DNA of 8,920 bases from Bacillota bacterium (GTDB lineage Bacteria > Bacillota > Clostridia > Peptostreptococcales > Anaerovoracaceae). The position numbers were made by a program, and so were the translations under genes. The notes under the pieces were generated by a model. It was not told the DNA's origin and searched no databases. It was given only the letters and a program-made list of their open reading frames with translations. This document shows, piece by piece, positions 1 through 5,635 of the stretch. Within the stretch, counting starts at the first letter, position 1, and every line of letters begins with the position of its first letter. The stretch covers positions 1 through 8,920 of the forward strand of contig JAEDNK010000059.1 of assembly GCA_016302545.1 (NCBI GenBank). Direction: 5' to 3'.

Positions 1-985
1 CCTCTGTCTTGCCGTCAAGGCCGATGTCGGAAACGGCGATTTCGTTTTTAAGTCCTGTAATCATGCTCAGGGTCATACACGGCGCATGGGTAGGCTCTGC
101 AAAGAAGATGTGAACATTATCCCCGTAAACCTCTTTCAGACCGAAGGCCACGCCGCCCGGGGCTCCTCCCACGCCGCAAGGTATGTACACAAACAAAGGA
201 TGCTCTTCGTCAACGGTTATTCCCGGCTTTTCAAACTGTGCTCCTATTCTTCTCGCTGCCACCGAGTATCCCATGAAAAGGTCCGGCGAAGCTTCATCGT
301 CAACGAAATGGCAGTGAGGGTCTGATGCTGCTTCCTTTCTTCCTTCTGCAACAGCCTTCTGATAGTCGTCCGGATATTCCACCACGGTAACGCCCTTTGA
401 TCTGAGCAGGTCCTTTTTCCACTGACGGGCATCGGCCGACATATGCACAGTTACCTTGAAGCCCAGCTTGGCGCTGATGATCCCTATGGAAAGCCCCAGA
501 TTGCCGGTGGAGCCTACAGCTACGGAATATTGCCCGAAAAGCTCCTTAAATCTCGGTTCTGTAAGCACGGAGTAGTCATCCTCTGCCGAAAGCATTCCTG
601 CTTCCATCGCCACTTTTTCCGCAAATTTCAGCACTTCATAAATGCCACCTCTGGCCTTGATGGAGCCGGAAACAGGGAGATTGCTGTCGCATTTAAGAAA
701 GAGCCTGCCGCCGAATTCCCCACACAGCTTTTCAAGCTCTGCTTTCATCGCCGGAATTTCCACAAGCTCGGATTCGATTATGCCGCCTGATGCCGCCGTT
801 TCAGGAAAAGCCTTTGCTATGTAGGATGCAAATCTTTTCAGCCTGTCCTCAGCTTCGCAGATATCCTCCATATTAAAAGGCAATTCTTTTTCGTTGCCCG
901 ACTTGGGGTTTGTCCAAAAGATCTCTTTGCACTCTGCCATTGCCGCTATTTCCCGGTGTGCAGTCTTAAGCTTTTTAATGTCCAT
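1..985 (-). CDS. dsdA: D-serine dehydratase (D-serine ammonia-lyase), C-terminal part beyond window
   Basis: A PLP-dependent fold-type II enzyme that converts D-serine to pyruvate and ammonia in the cytoplasm. The 328 residues in the window align by eye with E. coli DsdA along their whole length. The PLP-lysine motif SGSIKARGG has its lysine at residue 110. The substrate or cofactor loop GSTGNLGLSIG is at 158-168, HMSADARQWKK at 181-191, and the glycine-rich IPCGVGGAPGGVAFGLK at 268-284, followed by FFAEPTHAPC. The family is about 440 residues, so roughly a quarter is missing past the left edge; I see no frameshift. The ATG at 985-983 is preceded by GAAGGGA with about 7-8 nt spacing. The gene lies 37 bp downstream of the decarboxylase on the same strand with no terminator between, so co-transcription is likely. 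Family assignment is near certain; the physiological substrate could include related D-amino acids such as D-threonine. Confidence 0.95.
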   Translation of the reverse strand, partial: MDIKKLKTAHREIAAMAECKEIFWTNPKSGNEKELPFNMEDICEAEDRLKRFASYIAKAFPETAASGGIIESELVEIPAMKAELEKLCGEFGGRLFLKCDSNLPVSGSIKARGGIYEVLKFAEKVAMEAGMLSAEDDYSVLTEPRFKELFGQYSVAVGSTGNLGLSIGIISAKLGFKVTVHMSADARQWKKDLLRSKGVTVVEYPDDYQKAVAEGRKEAASDPHCHFVDDEASPDLFMGYSVAARRIGAQFEKPGITVDEEHPLFVYIPCGVGGAPGGVAFGLKEVYGDNVHIFFAEPTHAPCMTLSMITGLKNEIAVSDIGLDGKTE

Positions 986-1022
986 TTTTCTTTCCCTTCG
1001 TTTCTTTTTTTCTTTCTTTTCT
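986..1022 (-). other. Polypurine leader between the decarboxylase gene and dsdA
   Basis: The 37-nt gap between the two genes reads almost purely as A and G on the coding strand, with a single C. It contains the probable dsdA Shine-Dalgarno GAAGGGA at 993-999. No hairpin or U-tract terminator is visible, which supports read-through from the upstream gene. The purine bias probably keeps the dsdA ribosome binding site unstructured; that role is inference. Confidence 0.5.
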
Positions 1023-2495
1023 TTATTTTCTCATATCTGCGTCTTTTTTCTGCTTGCCTACGCAGACCGTGCCCTCGGCTGTCAGTCCGATGACTTTTTC
1101 GCCGGCCTCCCGGCGCTCCCTTATATATTCTATGACATCTTCATCTATGACTTCGCCCGGACACACGATAGGTATTCCCGGCGGATATGGGATAATAGAC
1201 GAGGCGCAAACCCTGCCTGCAGCTTCCTTAAGAGGAACAAAAACCTTTTCCACCGGAACTGCCCTCTGCTCAAGGATGCGTGTCAGTACCTGAGGCTGCT
1301 CCGCTTTCTTAAACTCCCCTCTTTTCTCCGCTGCGCCTCGCTGCTGTGCTGCAATTTCCGAGAGCGCCTCCAGCAGCCTTTCGTAATCTCTGCGGGTATT
1401 TCCTATGCCCGTCATGCACATTACGATGTTACCGGTCACCAGCTCTATGAAGATATCCCTTTCCATGAGCATCTCTTCCAGCTGGTTACCGTTGATGCCG
1501 TAAGCGGACATATCTATGTTCAATTTTGTCCGGTCAAGGTTTTTCGGCATGAGTACTGACAGCCCCGGTATTTTGCACGCATCAGCATAAAAATAATCCA
1601 GGTTATTTGCCCACCGTCTGATGAGCCTTTCCCCGCAGTTTTCCAGCAGGTCCGCATTTATATCCAGAGTAGCCATCATAGGATATGATGGGCTGGAGCT
1701 TTCAATAGTCTGCAGCTTGTCCTCCAGCAGGAAAGGGTTCACCCTGTCCGAACACAGATTTAGCAGTGCGCTCTGTGTAAAAGACGCAAGGGTCTTATGT
1801 ATGCTGTTAATTACGATGTCCGCTCCCTGCTCCTCTGCAGATTCAGGAAAACTTCCGCATAGCGCAGCTCCCGCTCCGCCGTACTTTCCAAAGAACTTAA
1901 GGTGTGCCCCGTGAGCCTGGTCCACAATGAGAACCTTTCCTCTCTTATGAACTTCCTCTGCAATGGCTTTTATGTCACTGCATATGCCATAGTAGTTAGG
2001 CGACGGGAGAATGACTGCCTCCGCCTCGGGATTTTCGTCTATGCACCGTGCGACTTCCTCTGCGGTTATCTCTCCCAGAATTCCGCAGCCCTCCGCTTCT
2101 TCAGGATAGGCGTACACCGGCTCAATGGATGCCAGCCCCAGTGCGTTAAAGATGGACTTGTGGCTGTTTCGTGCCATAATCAGCTTGCCGCCCGGTCTGA
2201 CACACGCCAGAATAGCTGCGATAAGCCCTCCCGAACTTCCGTTTACCAAAAGGTACGATTTTTTAACTCCGTAAAGCTTTTCGTATCTTTTCATGGTTTC
2301 AGCGATGATTCCCTCAGTCTGAAAAAGATTGTCCGCTCCCGGAATTTCGGTAATATCGCAGTCCATGATTTTGTCGAGAAAATCTCCGTAGCCGTTTTCT
2401 CTGTATATCCGCGAGCCCTTATGCCCCGGCATGTGAAATGACACGGGATTTCTGTCTGCGTGTTCGGTTAAAAATGTAGTTATTGCCTTATTCAA
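1023..2495 (-). CDS. Orn/Lys/Arg decarboxylase family protein (SpeA-like, PLP-dependent)
   Basis: A fold-type I PLP decarboxylase that releases CO2 from a basic amino acid (arginine, lysine or ornithine) to give agmatine, cadaverine or putrescine. Positions below count from the TTG at 2495, giving 490 residues, the same length as Bacillus SpeA-type enzymes. FHMPGHKG is at about 20-27, TEIPGADNLF at 49-58, the PLP phosphate-loop region NGSSGG at 85-90, VDQAHGAH at 191-198 with the aspartate that contacts the PLP nitrogen, and NSIHKTL at 230-236 with the Schiff-base lysine at 234. A C-terminal domain ends at MRK. The open frame continues upstream to a TTG at 2579, but that part overlaps a promoter-like sequence, has no Shine-Dalgarno and is not family-like. 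TTG 2495 has AAAGG 9 nt upstream; an ATG at 2555 is the alternative. dsdA follows. Which amino acid is used cannot be read from the sequence. Confidence 0.92.
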   Translation of the reverse strand: MNKAITTFLTEHADRNPVSFHMPGHKGSRIYRENGYGDFLDKIMDCDITEIPGADNLFQTEGIIAETMKRYEKLYGVKKSYLLVNGSSGGLIAAILACVRPGGKLIMARNSHKSIFNALGLASIEPVYAYPEEAEGCGILGEITAEEVARCIDENPEAEAVILPSPNYYGICSDIKAIAEEVHKRGKVLIVDQAHGAHLKFFGKYGGAGAALCGSFPESAEEQGADIVINSIHKTLASFTQSALLNLCSDRVNPFLLEDKLQTIESSSPSYPMMATLDINADLLENCGERLIRRWANNLDYFYADACKIPGLSVLMPKNLDRTKLNIDMSAYGINGNQLEEMLMERDIFIELVTGNIVMCMTGIGNTRRDYERLLEALSEIAAQQRGAAEKRGEFKKAEQPQVLTRILEQRAVPVEKVFVPLKEAAGRVCASSIIPYPPGIPIVCPGEVIDEDVIEYIRERREAGEKVIGLTAEGTVCVGKQKKDADMRK

Positions 2496-2504
2496 TGTCT
2501 GCTG

Positions 2505-2509
2505 CCTTT
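2505..2509 (-). promoter_or_regulatory. Ribosome binding site supporting the TTG start of the decarboxylase
   Basis: The coding strand reads AAAGG within AAGGAAAGG, 9 nt before the TTG at 2495-2493. Neither upstream candidate (ATG at 2555, TTG at 2579) has a purine-rich Shine-Dalgarno; the stretch before ATG 2555 is pyrimidine-rich (TTTTCCTCCC). This decides the start in favour of 2495, with moderate certainty because TTG is a minor start codon. Confidence 0.5.
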
Positions 2510-2550
2510 CCTTGTTTTTCAATAATCTCCTGGTTCTTTCGTCTTTTATC

Positions 2551-2579
2551 AGCATACTGTATCGGGAGGAAAATATCAA
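2551..2579 (-). promoter_or_regulatory. Candidate sigma-A promoter for the decarboxylase-dsdA unit
   Basis: On the minus strand TTGATA (2579-2574, five of six matches to the -35 consensus) is followed by a 17-bp spacer and TATGCT (2556-2551, four of six matches to the -10). Transcription would start near 2544 and give a leader of roughly 50 nt before the TTG at 2495. A weaker alternative -35, TTGACT, lies at 2586-2581. The placement also explains why the open frame upstream of 2495 does not look like protein. Confidence 0.5.
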
Positions 2580-2641
2580 CAGTCAATTCGGAAATTTTTT
2601 TCCACGGGTTTTATGCATTTTTTTCCGGCGATTGGCTGCAG

Positions 2642-2712
2642 ACCGCATAAAAAGGTAAGAAATCAGAAAAACAAAAATAAGTGTTTTGGACTTGATGGCT
2701 TTTTCATGCGGT
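2642..2712. repeat. Imperfect inverted repeat, 13-bp arms
   Basis: ACCGCATAAAAAG at 2642-2654 pairs with CTTTTTCATGCGGT at 2699-2712, with one extra base bulged in the right arm. The arms are separated by 44 bp of A-rich sequence. The spacing is too wide for an ordinary intrinsic terminator. It could be a DNA-binding or RNA-structure element or the trace of a small mobile element; the role is unknown. Confidence 0.45.
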
Positions 2713-2821
2713 AAACTGCCGTAATTTTCATATAAAATACAAATTCATCCATAAATTGTAAGTGATATCTGCAGCGTCAAAAAATTTTTTTCCTATTTCG
2801 GTTTTAATTTCAACGTTTATG

Positions 2822-2868
2822 GCGGGTGGTAAGAAAAAAATGTATAATCAGCCTTGCAGTACCACCGC
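2822..2868. repeat. Inverted repeat bracketing a TATAAT box
   Basis: GCGGGTGGTA at 2822-2831 pairs with TACCACCGC at 2860-2868 with one bulged G. A TATAAT at 2843-2848 lies in the 28-bp loop. The arms start 30-75 bp upstream of the orphan ORF, so an operator or a 5' leader hairpin is possible. The -35 region expected near 2820-2825 is poor, so promoter activity is uncertain. Confidence 0.35.
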
Positions 2869-2897
2869 TATGATATTTCCATCGTGATATAGTGTGA

Positions 2898-3368
2898 TTG
2901 AAAAGCTCATACATTCCTTCGCGGGTTCGCCATACATGGGAATCTGTTTCAGACAATCAGCTCATCGAATTTATGAAGGATGCCTTTTGCCGTCTATTTG
3001 GTTCGTTGGCCGTACATCGTCTGCTTCTGGGACTTTCACCGGACTATGCACAGCTTCCCGTTAACATTTTTGAGCCGGTACTTATTGCTGCACTGGGCCT
3101 TGTAATGGTTGAGCGGCTTCCATCAGTTCTTGATCTCACCACCTACGACATTCTGCTGTTGGAAGACACATTTGAGAGCAAAACAAAAGAGCAGATTGAA
3201 TCTGCCCTCTGCACGGCGTTAAATCGCCTTAAAACCTATTTAGATGTACCTAAACGCTCCATTGCGTATGCAGCTGCGTGCCTTCCGGCATTGGCTGCGA
3301 ATATCGCAAACGCCACAGAGCATAACGCACTGGATAAAGTTTTTTTGGTACCTAAAGTCGTTACTTAA
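2898..3368 (+). CDS. Hypothetical protein of unknown function (orphan ORF)
   Basis: I do not recognise this protein. The longest reading is 156 residues from a TTG at 2898 placed directly after an in-frame TGA, without a clear Shine-Dalgarno; the first ATG (2973) would give 131 residues. The sequence looks soluble and largely alpha-helical. A leucine-rich middle (about residues 34-60, HRLLLGLSPD...PVLIAALGLVMVERLPS) is followed by an acidic stretch (LLLEDTFESKTKEQIES, about 87-103), then an Ala-rich segment around 124-138. No known catalytic motif, signal peptide or convincing transmembrane helix is visible. It is the only plus-strand gene in the left two-thirds and its 3' end overlaps the toxin gene by 8 bp, tail to tail. 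It may be a small accessory gene or a remnant of a larger one; a chance open frame is less likely given the protein-like composition and lack of an opposing gene over most of its length. Confidence 0.5.
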   Translation: MKSSYIPSRVRHTWESVSDNQLIEFMKDAFCRLFGSLAVHRLLLGLSPDYAQLPVNIFEPVLIAALGLVMVERLPSVLDLTTYDILLLEDTFESKTKEQIESALCTALNRLKTYLDVPKRSIAYAAACLPALAANIANATEHNALDKVFLVPKVVT

Positions 3369-3672
3369 ACAGCAAGGAGTACTCCGTTCTGAAATCAATC
3401 ACATATTCAACATGCACAACTGCGGCTTTCTCATCCACCTGATAAATGATTGCATACCTTTCCCCAAAAATGAGCTTGTGATATTTTCTATACGGAAAAT
3501 ATTCTCCTTCAAGCCATGGGCAGCGATGGGGCATCCGTGCAAGAGACTGTGCCTGACTTTTAAATTCCTTCCTCAGTTTTTCAGCTGCATCTCTGCTTAC
3601 CCTAGCCAGAAAAGCAACATGCTTCATCAACATATCCAAAGCTTCCGGCGCGATCTCCACGCGATAAATCAT
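3361..3672 (-). CDS. ParE/RelE-family toxin of a type II toxin-antitoxin pair
   Basis: A 103-residue protein of the RelE/ParE superfamily. In the family such toxins either poison DNA gyrase (ParE) or cleave ribosome-bound mRNA (RelE); the sequence here does not decide which. Family features seen are the N-terminal strand YRVEIAPEALDML, two basic helices (about 16-46, AAEKLRKEF...SLARMP), the MP-x-RCPW turn near residues 47-53, and the C-terminal strands RYAIIYQVDEKAAVVHVEYVIDFRTEY (about 72-98). The ATG overlaps the antitoxin stop by four bases (ATGA, 3669-3672), and GAGGGGG at 3680-3686 lies 7 nt upstream, indicating translational coupling. The 3' end overlaps the opposing orphan ORF by 8 bp. 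Length and domain appear intact, so an active toxin is plausible. Confidence 0.88.
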   Translation of the reverse strand: MIYRVEIAPEALDMLMKHVAFLARVSRDAAEKLRKEFKSQAQSLARMPHRCPWLEGEYFPYRKYHKLIFGERYAIIYQVDEKAAVVHVEYVIDFRTEYSLLFK

Positions 3673-3941
3673 TTCGCAGCCCCCTCAATTGCTTTTTTCA
3701 GCATATCGTCAACCTCTTCAATAGAATACCCCCGCTGACCGTGCAGGCGGTTTTCTTCTACCTTTAAGAGTTCCTCACGGAGCTGAAGCATCTGTTCTCT
3801 TCTGTTGTAGGTGTCGATGTCCATCACTACAGCATCACCCTCTCCGTTTCTGGTCAAAAATACCGGTCCCGCCGTTTCCCTGCAAAGACTTATGACCTCG
3901 TTATAATCATTTCTTATGGCGGCAGACGGTTTAATAATCAT
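3669..3941 (-). CDS. Phd/YefM-family antitoxin
   Basis: A 90-residue antitoxin whose N-terminal half forms the Phd/YefM DNA-binding dimer and whose C-terminal half would wrap the toxin. Seen are MIIKPSAAIRNDYNEVISLC at 1-20, the conserved GPVFLTRNGEGDAVVMDIDTYNRRE at about 25-49, and a charged C-terminal region (LREELLKVEENRLHGQRGYSIEEVDDML) typical of the variants paired with RelE/ParE toxins. A longer reading starts at an ATG at 3956, but that codon overlaps the Shine-Dalgarno: AGGAGG lies 6 nt before the ATG at 3941, which I therefore chose. Such antitoxins normally repress their own operon, and the promoter and palindrome just upstream fit this. The ParE/RelE toxin gene follows with a 4-bp overlap. 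Confidence 0.9.
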   Translation of the reverse strand: MIIKPSAAIRNDYNEVISLCRETAGPVFLTRNGEGDAVVMDIDTYNRREQMLQLREELLKVEENRLHGQRGYSIEEVDDMLKKAIEGAAK

Positions 3942-3973
3942 GTTGCTCCTCCTCATATCCTTATTATGCTCTT

Positions 3974-4002
3974 ATTATACACTTTTAATTATATGTGGTC
4001 AA
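3974..4002 (-). promoter_or_regulatory. Promoter of the toxin-antitoxin operon
   Basis: On the minus strand TTGACC (4002-3997) is followed by exactly 17 bp and a perfect TATAAT (3979-3974). Transcription should start near 3967, giving a short leader of about 25 nt before the antitoxin ATG at 3941. This is the strongest promoter match in the window. Confidence 0.85.
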
Positions 4003-4014
4003 CATGCCTCATGT
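4002..4014. promoter_or_regulatory. Palindrome at the -35 box, candidate antitoxin operator
   Basis: ACATG-CCT-CATGT is a perfect 5-bp inverted repeat abutting the -35 box of the toxin-antitoxin promoter. Phd/YefM antitoxins bind short palindromes at their own promoters, so this is a natural candidate; direct binding is inference. A direct repeat of CTTATTAT with an 11-bp period at 3960-3978 overlaps the -10 and is a second candidate. Confidence 0.4.
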
Positions 4015-4042
4015 AAAAAATCCGGCCTGTATCAGCCGGATT
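4015..4042 (-). terminator. Intrinsic terminator after putP
   Basis: Minus strand: stem AATCCGGC (4042-4035), loop of 8 nt, stem GCCGGATT (4026-4019), then a U run complementary to the A run at 4015-4020. The 8-bp stem is perfect and GC-rich. It begins 27 bp past the putP stop codon. The other strand also reads into a T-rich stretch (4042-4051), so the element may be bidirectional. It separates the proline operon from the toxin-antitoxin promoter. Confidence 0.9.
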
Positions 4043-4069
4043 ATATTTTTTAGATGTTCTAACTTTTTA

Positions 4070-5587
4070 TCAGTCATCGAACCCTGCAGCAGTTGCCCTG
4101 TCAAAGATTGCTTCAACTTCCTTGTCAGGAGTCTTGTCCAGAAGGGTAACAGCAACAGCTGCCACGAAGCCGGCAATAAAGCCCGGGATAATCTCATATA
4201 TTCCTGTACCAGACATGAATGCCAGCCAGAGTACATCCACAACCGCGCCGGCAGTCACACCTGCTACGGCGCCCTTATAGGTGAATCGTCTCCAGAACAG
4301 TGACAGTATTATGGTCGGACCGAAAGCGGACCCGAAGCCTGCCCAAGCGTTTTCCACCAGATTCATGATGGTCTGAGCGCCCTCAGCCTTGCTGGATGCT
4401 ATGAAGTAAGCGATTACAGCCACAATGAGTACCACCAGACGACCCATCCAGAGAAGCTCCTTTTCGCCGGCGTTCTTTCTGATAATCGGCTTGTAGATGT
4501 CCGATGTGAAGGAACTTGACGCAACCAGAAGCTGAGAATCGGCAGTTGACATTGATGCCGCCAGAATTGCCGCCATCAGTATGCCTGCTATGAAGGCAGG
4601 GAAAAGCTTTCTCGCAAAAGCGATGAATACGGTCTTCTGTGCGCCCACCGTAAGCAATTCCTCTGCAATGAGCATTCTTCCAAAGTATGCGATGAGACAG
4701 GTTGCGCCCAGAGAAAGCACTACCCATACGATTGCCACAGTTGCGCTCTTCTTAATCATTGATGGCTTTTCGATGGACATAAACCTTACCAGAATGTGAG
4801 GCATTCCGAAATATCCCAGACCCCAGCCAAGCCCGCTGACTACATCCTTCCATCCGGCGTCAAACAGCCCTGTACCGAACTCGCACATTACAGTCTGACC
4901 GCTGGCGCCGTCGACATAAGTATACACCGTTCCAAGTGCAGTTGTATCGAGATTTTGGGTGATAACAATTACGATAGGTACCGCCAGTATCGCCGCAAGC
5001 ATAAGAAGCCCCTGCAGGAAATCAGTCCAGCACACAGCCTTAAAGCCACCCAGGAAAGTACATGCCAGCATCGCCAGCGCAAATACTATCATTGCCGTGC
5101 TCGTGCTAAGACTCGGGAAGACGGTAGTAAACACCGACGCTCCTGCCACGAAGCCCGACGCAACATATACGGTAAAGCAGGCAAAGAATATAACGGCGCA
5201 GATAATCTGAAGCGTATTGCTCTTTGCCATGAATCTGTTGCTCAGATACTGAGGCAGTGTAATTGCGTCTCCTGCCGCTTTTGAAAATTTACGAAGTCTC
5301 TTGGCTACTAATATCCAGTTGGCAGCCGTTCCTATGGCCAAGCCTATTCCAATCCACATCTGACCGAAGCCGAAGGCCATTATGCTGCCCGGAAGTCCCA
5401 TAAGGAGCCATGCGGACATATCCGAGGCCTGAGCAGACATGGCTGTAACCCAAGGTCCCATGGATCTGCCCCCGAGGAAGAATTCTTTCTCTCCATTGGT
5501 ATTTCTGTCCTTTACGAAAAAGTACACGCCGATACCTACTATTACTATAAAATATAATATAAAAGCTAAAATCTCTGCGTTAAACAT
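4070..5587 (-). CDS. putP: Sodium/proline symporter
   Basis: An inner-membrane sodium:solute symporter family protein of 505 residues that takes up L-proline with sodium; the family is about 500 residues with 13 membrane segments. The first helix is at about 5-25, followed by the PutP signature FFLGGRSMGPWVTAMSAQ at 36-53 and ASDMSAWLLMGLPGS at 54-68, which includes the sodium-site aspartate (Asp56, Asp55 in E. coli PutP). SMSTADSQLLV at 345-355 supplies the Ser-Thr pair (347-348) matching E. coli Ser340/Thr341. The TSDIYKPIIRK loop is at 361-371. The C-terminus is acidic and cytoplasmic. The ATG at 5587 has a perfect AGGAGG 5 nt upstream. It lies 48 bp after the LOR/SDH gene, likely in one operon, and ends before an intrinsic terminator. 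Substrate by close resemblance to PutP; another amino acid is possible. Confidence 0.95.
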   Translation of the reverse strand: MFNAEILAFILYFIVIVGIGVYFFVKDRNTNGEKEFFLGGRSMGPWVTAMSAQASDMSAWLLMGLPGSIMAFGFGQMWIGIGLAIGTAANWILVAKRLRKFSKAAGDAITLPQYLSNRFMAKSNTLQIICAVIFFACFTVYVASGFVAGASVFTTVFPSLSTSTAMIVFALAMLACTFLGGFKAVCWTDFLQGLLMLAAILAVPIVIVITQNLDTTALGTVYTYVDGASGQTVMCEFGTGLFDAGWKDVVSGLGWGLGYFGMPHILVRFMSIEKPSMIKKSATVAIVWVVLSLGATCLIAYFGRMLIAEELLTVGAQKTVFIAFARKLFPAFIAGILMAAILAASMSTADSQLLVASSSFTSDIYKPIIRKNAGEKELLWMGRLVVLIVAVIAYFIASSKAEGAQTIMNLVENAWAGFGSAFGPTIILSLFWRRFTYKGAVAGVTAGAVVDVLWLAFMSGTGIYEIIPGFIAGFVAAVAVTLLDKTPDKEVEAIFDRATAAGFDD

Positions 5588-5597
5588 CTTTTCCTCC

Positions 5598-5624
5598 TGT
5601 TATATCTGTTATATCTTCTATATC
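5598..5624. repeat. Three 9-bp tandem repeats upstream of the putP ribosome binding site
   Basis: TGTTATATC occurs twice in tandem (5598-5606, 5607-5615) followed by a degenerate TTCTATATC (5616-5624), filling most of the 48-bp gap between the LOR/SDH gene and putP. The first unit touches the AGGAGG at 5593-5598. Copy number could alter spacing or mRNA structure; it may also be simple slippage. Confidence 0.6.
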
Positions 5625-5635
5625 TTCGCCTGTTC

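Larger units (their letters stand above)
2580..2897. other. AT-rich intergenic region between decarboxylase promoter and orphan ORF
   Basis: About 318 bp without a credible gene. It holds two imperfect inverted repeats (2642-2712 and 2822-2868), several A and T runs, and a TATAAT at 2843-2848 without a convincing -35. I see no tRNA, riboswitch fold or complete intrinsic terminator. It probably carries the promoter of the downstream plus-strand ORF, if that ORF is expressed. Confidence 0.5.

Noticed and set aside
894..1559. 221-codon plus-strand open frame
   Set aside because: It lies antisense to the decarboxylase and dsdA starts, whose family motifs are unmistakable, and its translation has no recognisable domain.
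1902..2441. 179-codon plus-strand open frame
   Set aside because: Fully antisense to the conserved N-terminal half of the decarboxylase; composition is that of a shadow frame.
2580..2897. Riboswitch, tRNA or CRISPR in the longest gene-free stretch
   Set aside because: No cloverleaf, T-box, repeat-spacer periodicity or expression-platform terminator could be made out; only two wide inverted repeats.
3942..3956. Longer antitoxin start at ATG 3956
   Set aside because: This codon overlaps the AGGAGG that serves ATG 3941, and the family normally begins at MIIKPS-like sequence.
5588..5635. Terminator between the LOR/SDH gene and putP
   Set aside because: The gap contains direct, not inverted, repeats and no GC-rich stem followed by a U run, so the two genes are better read as one operon.
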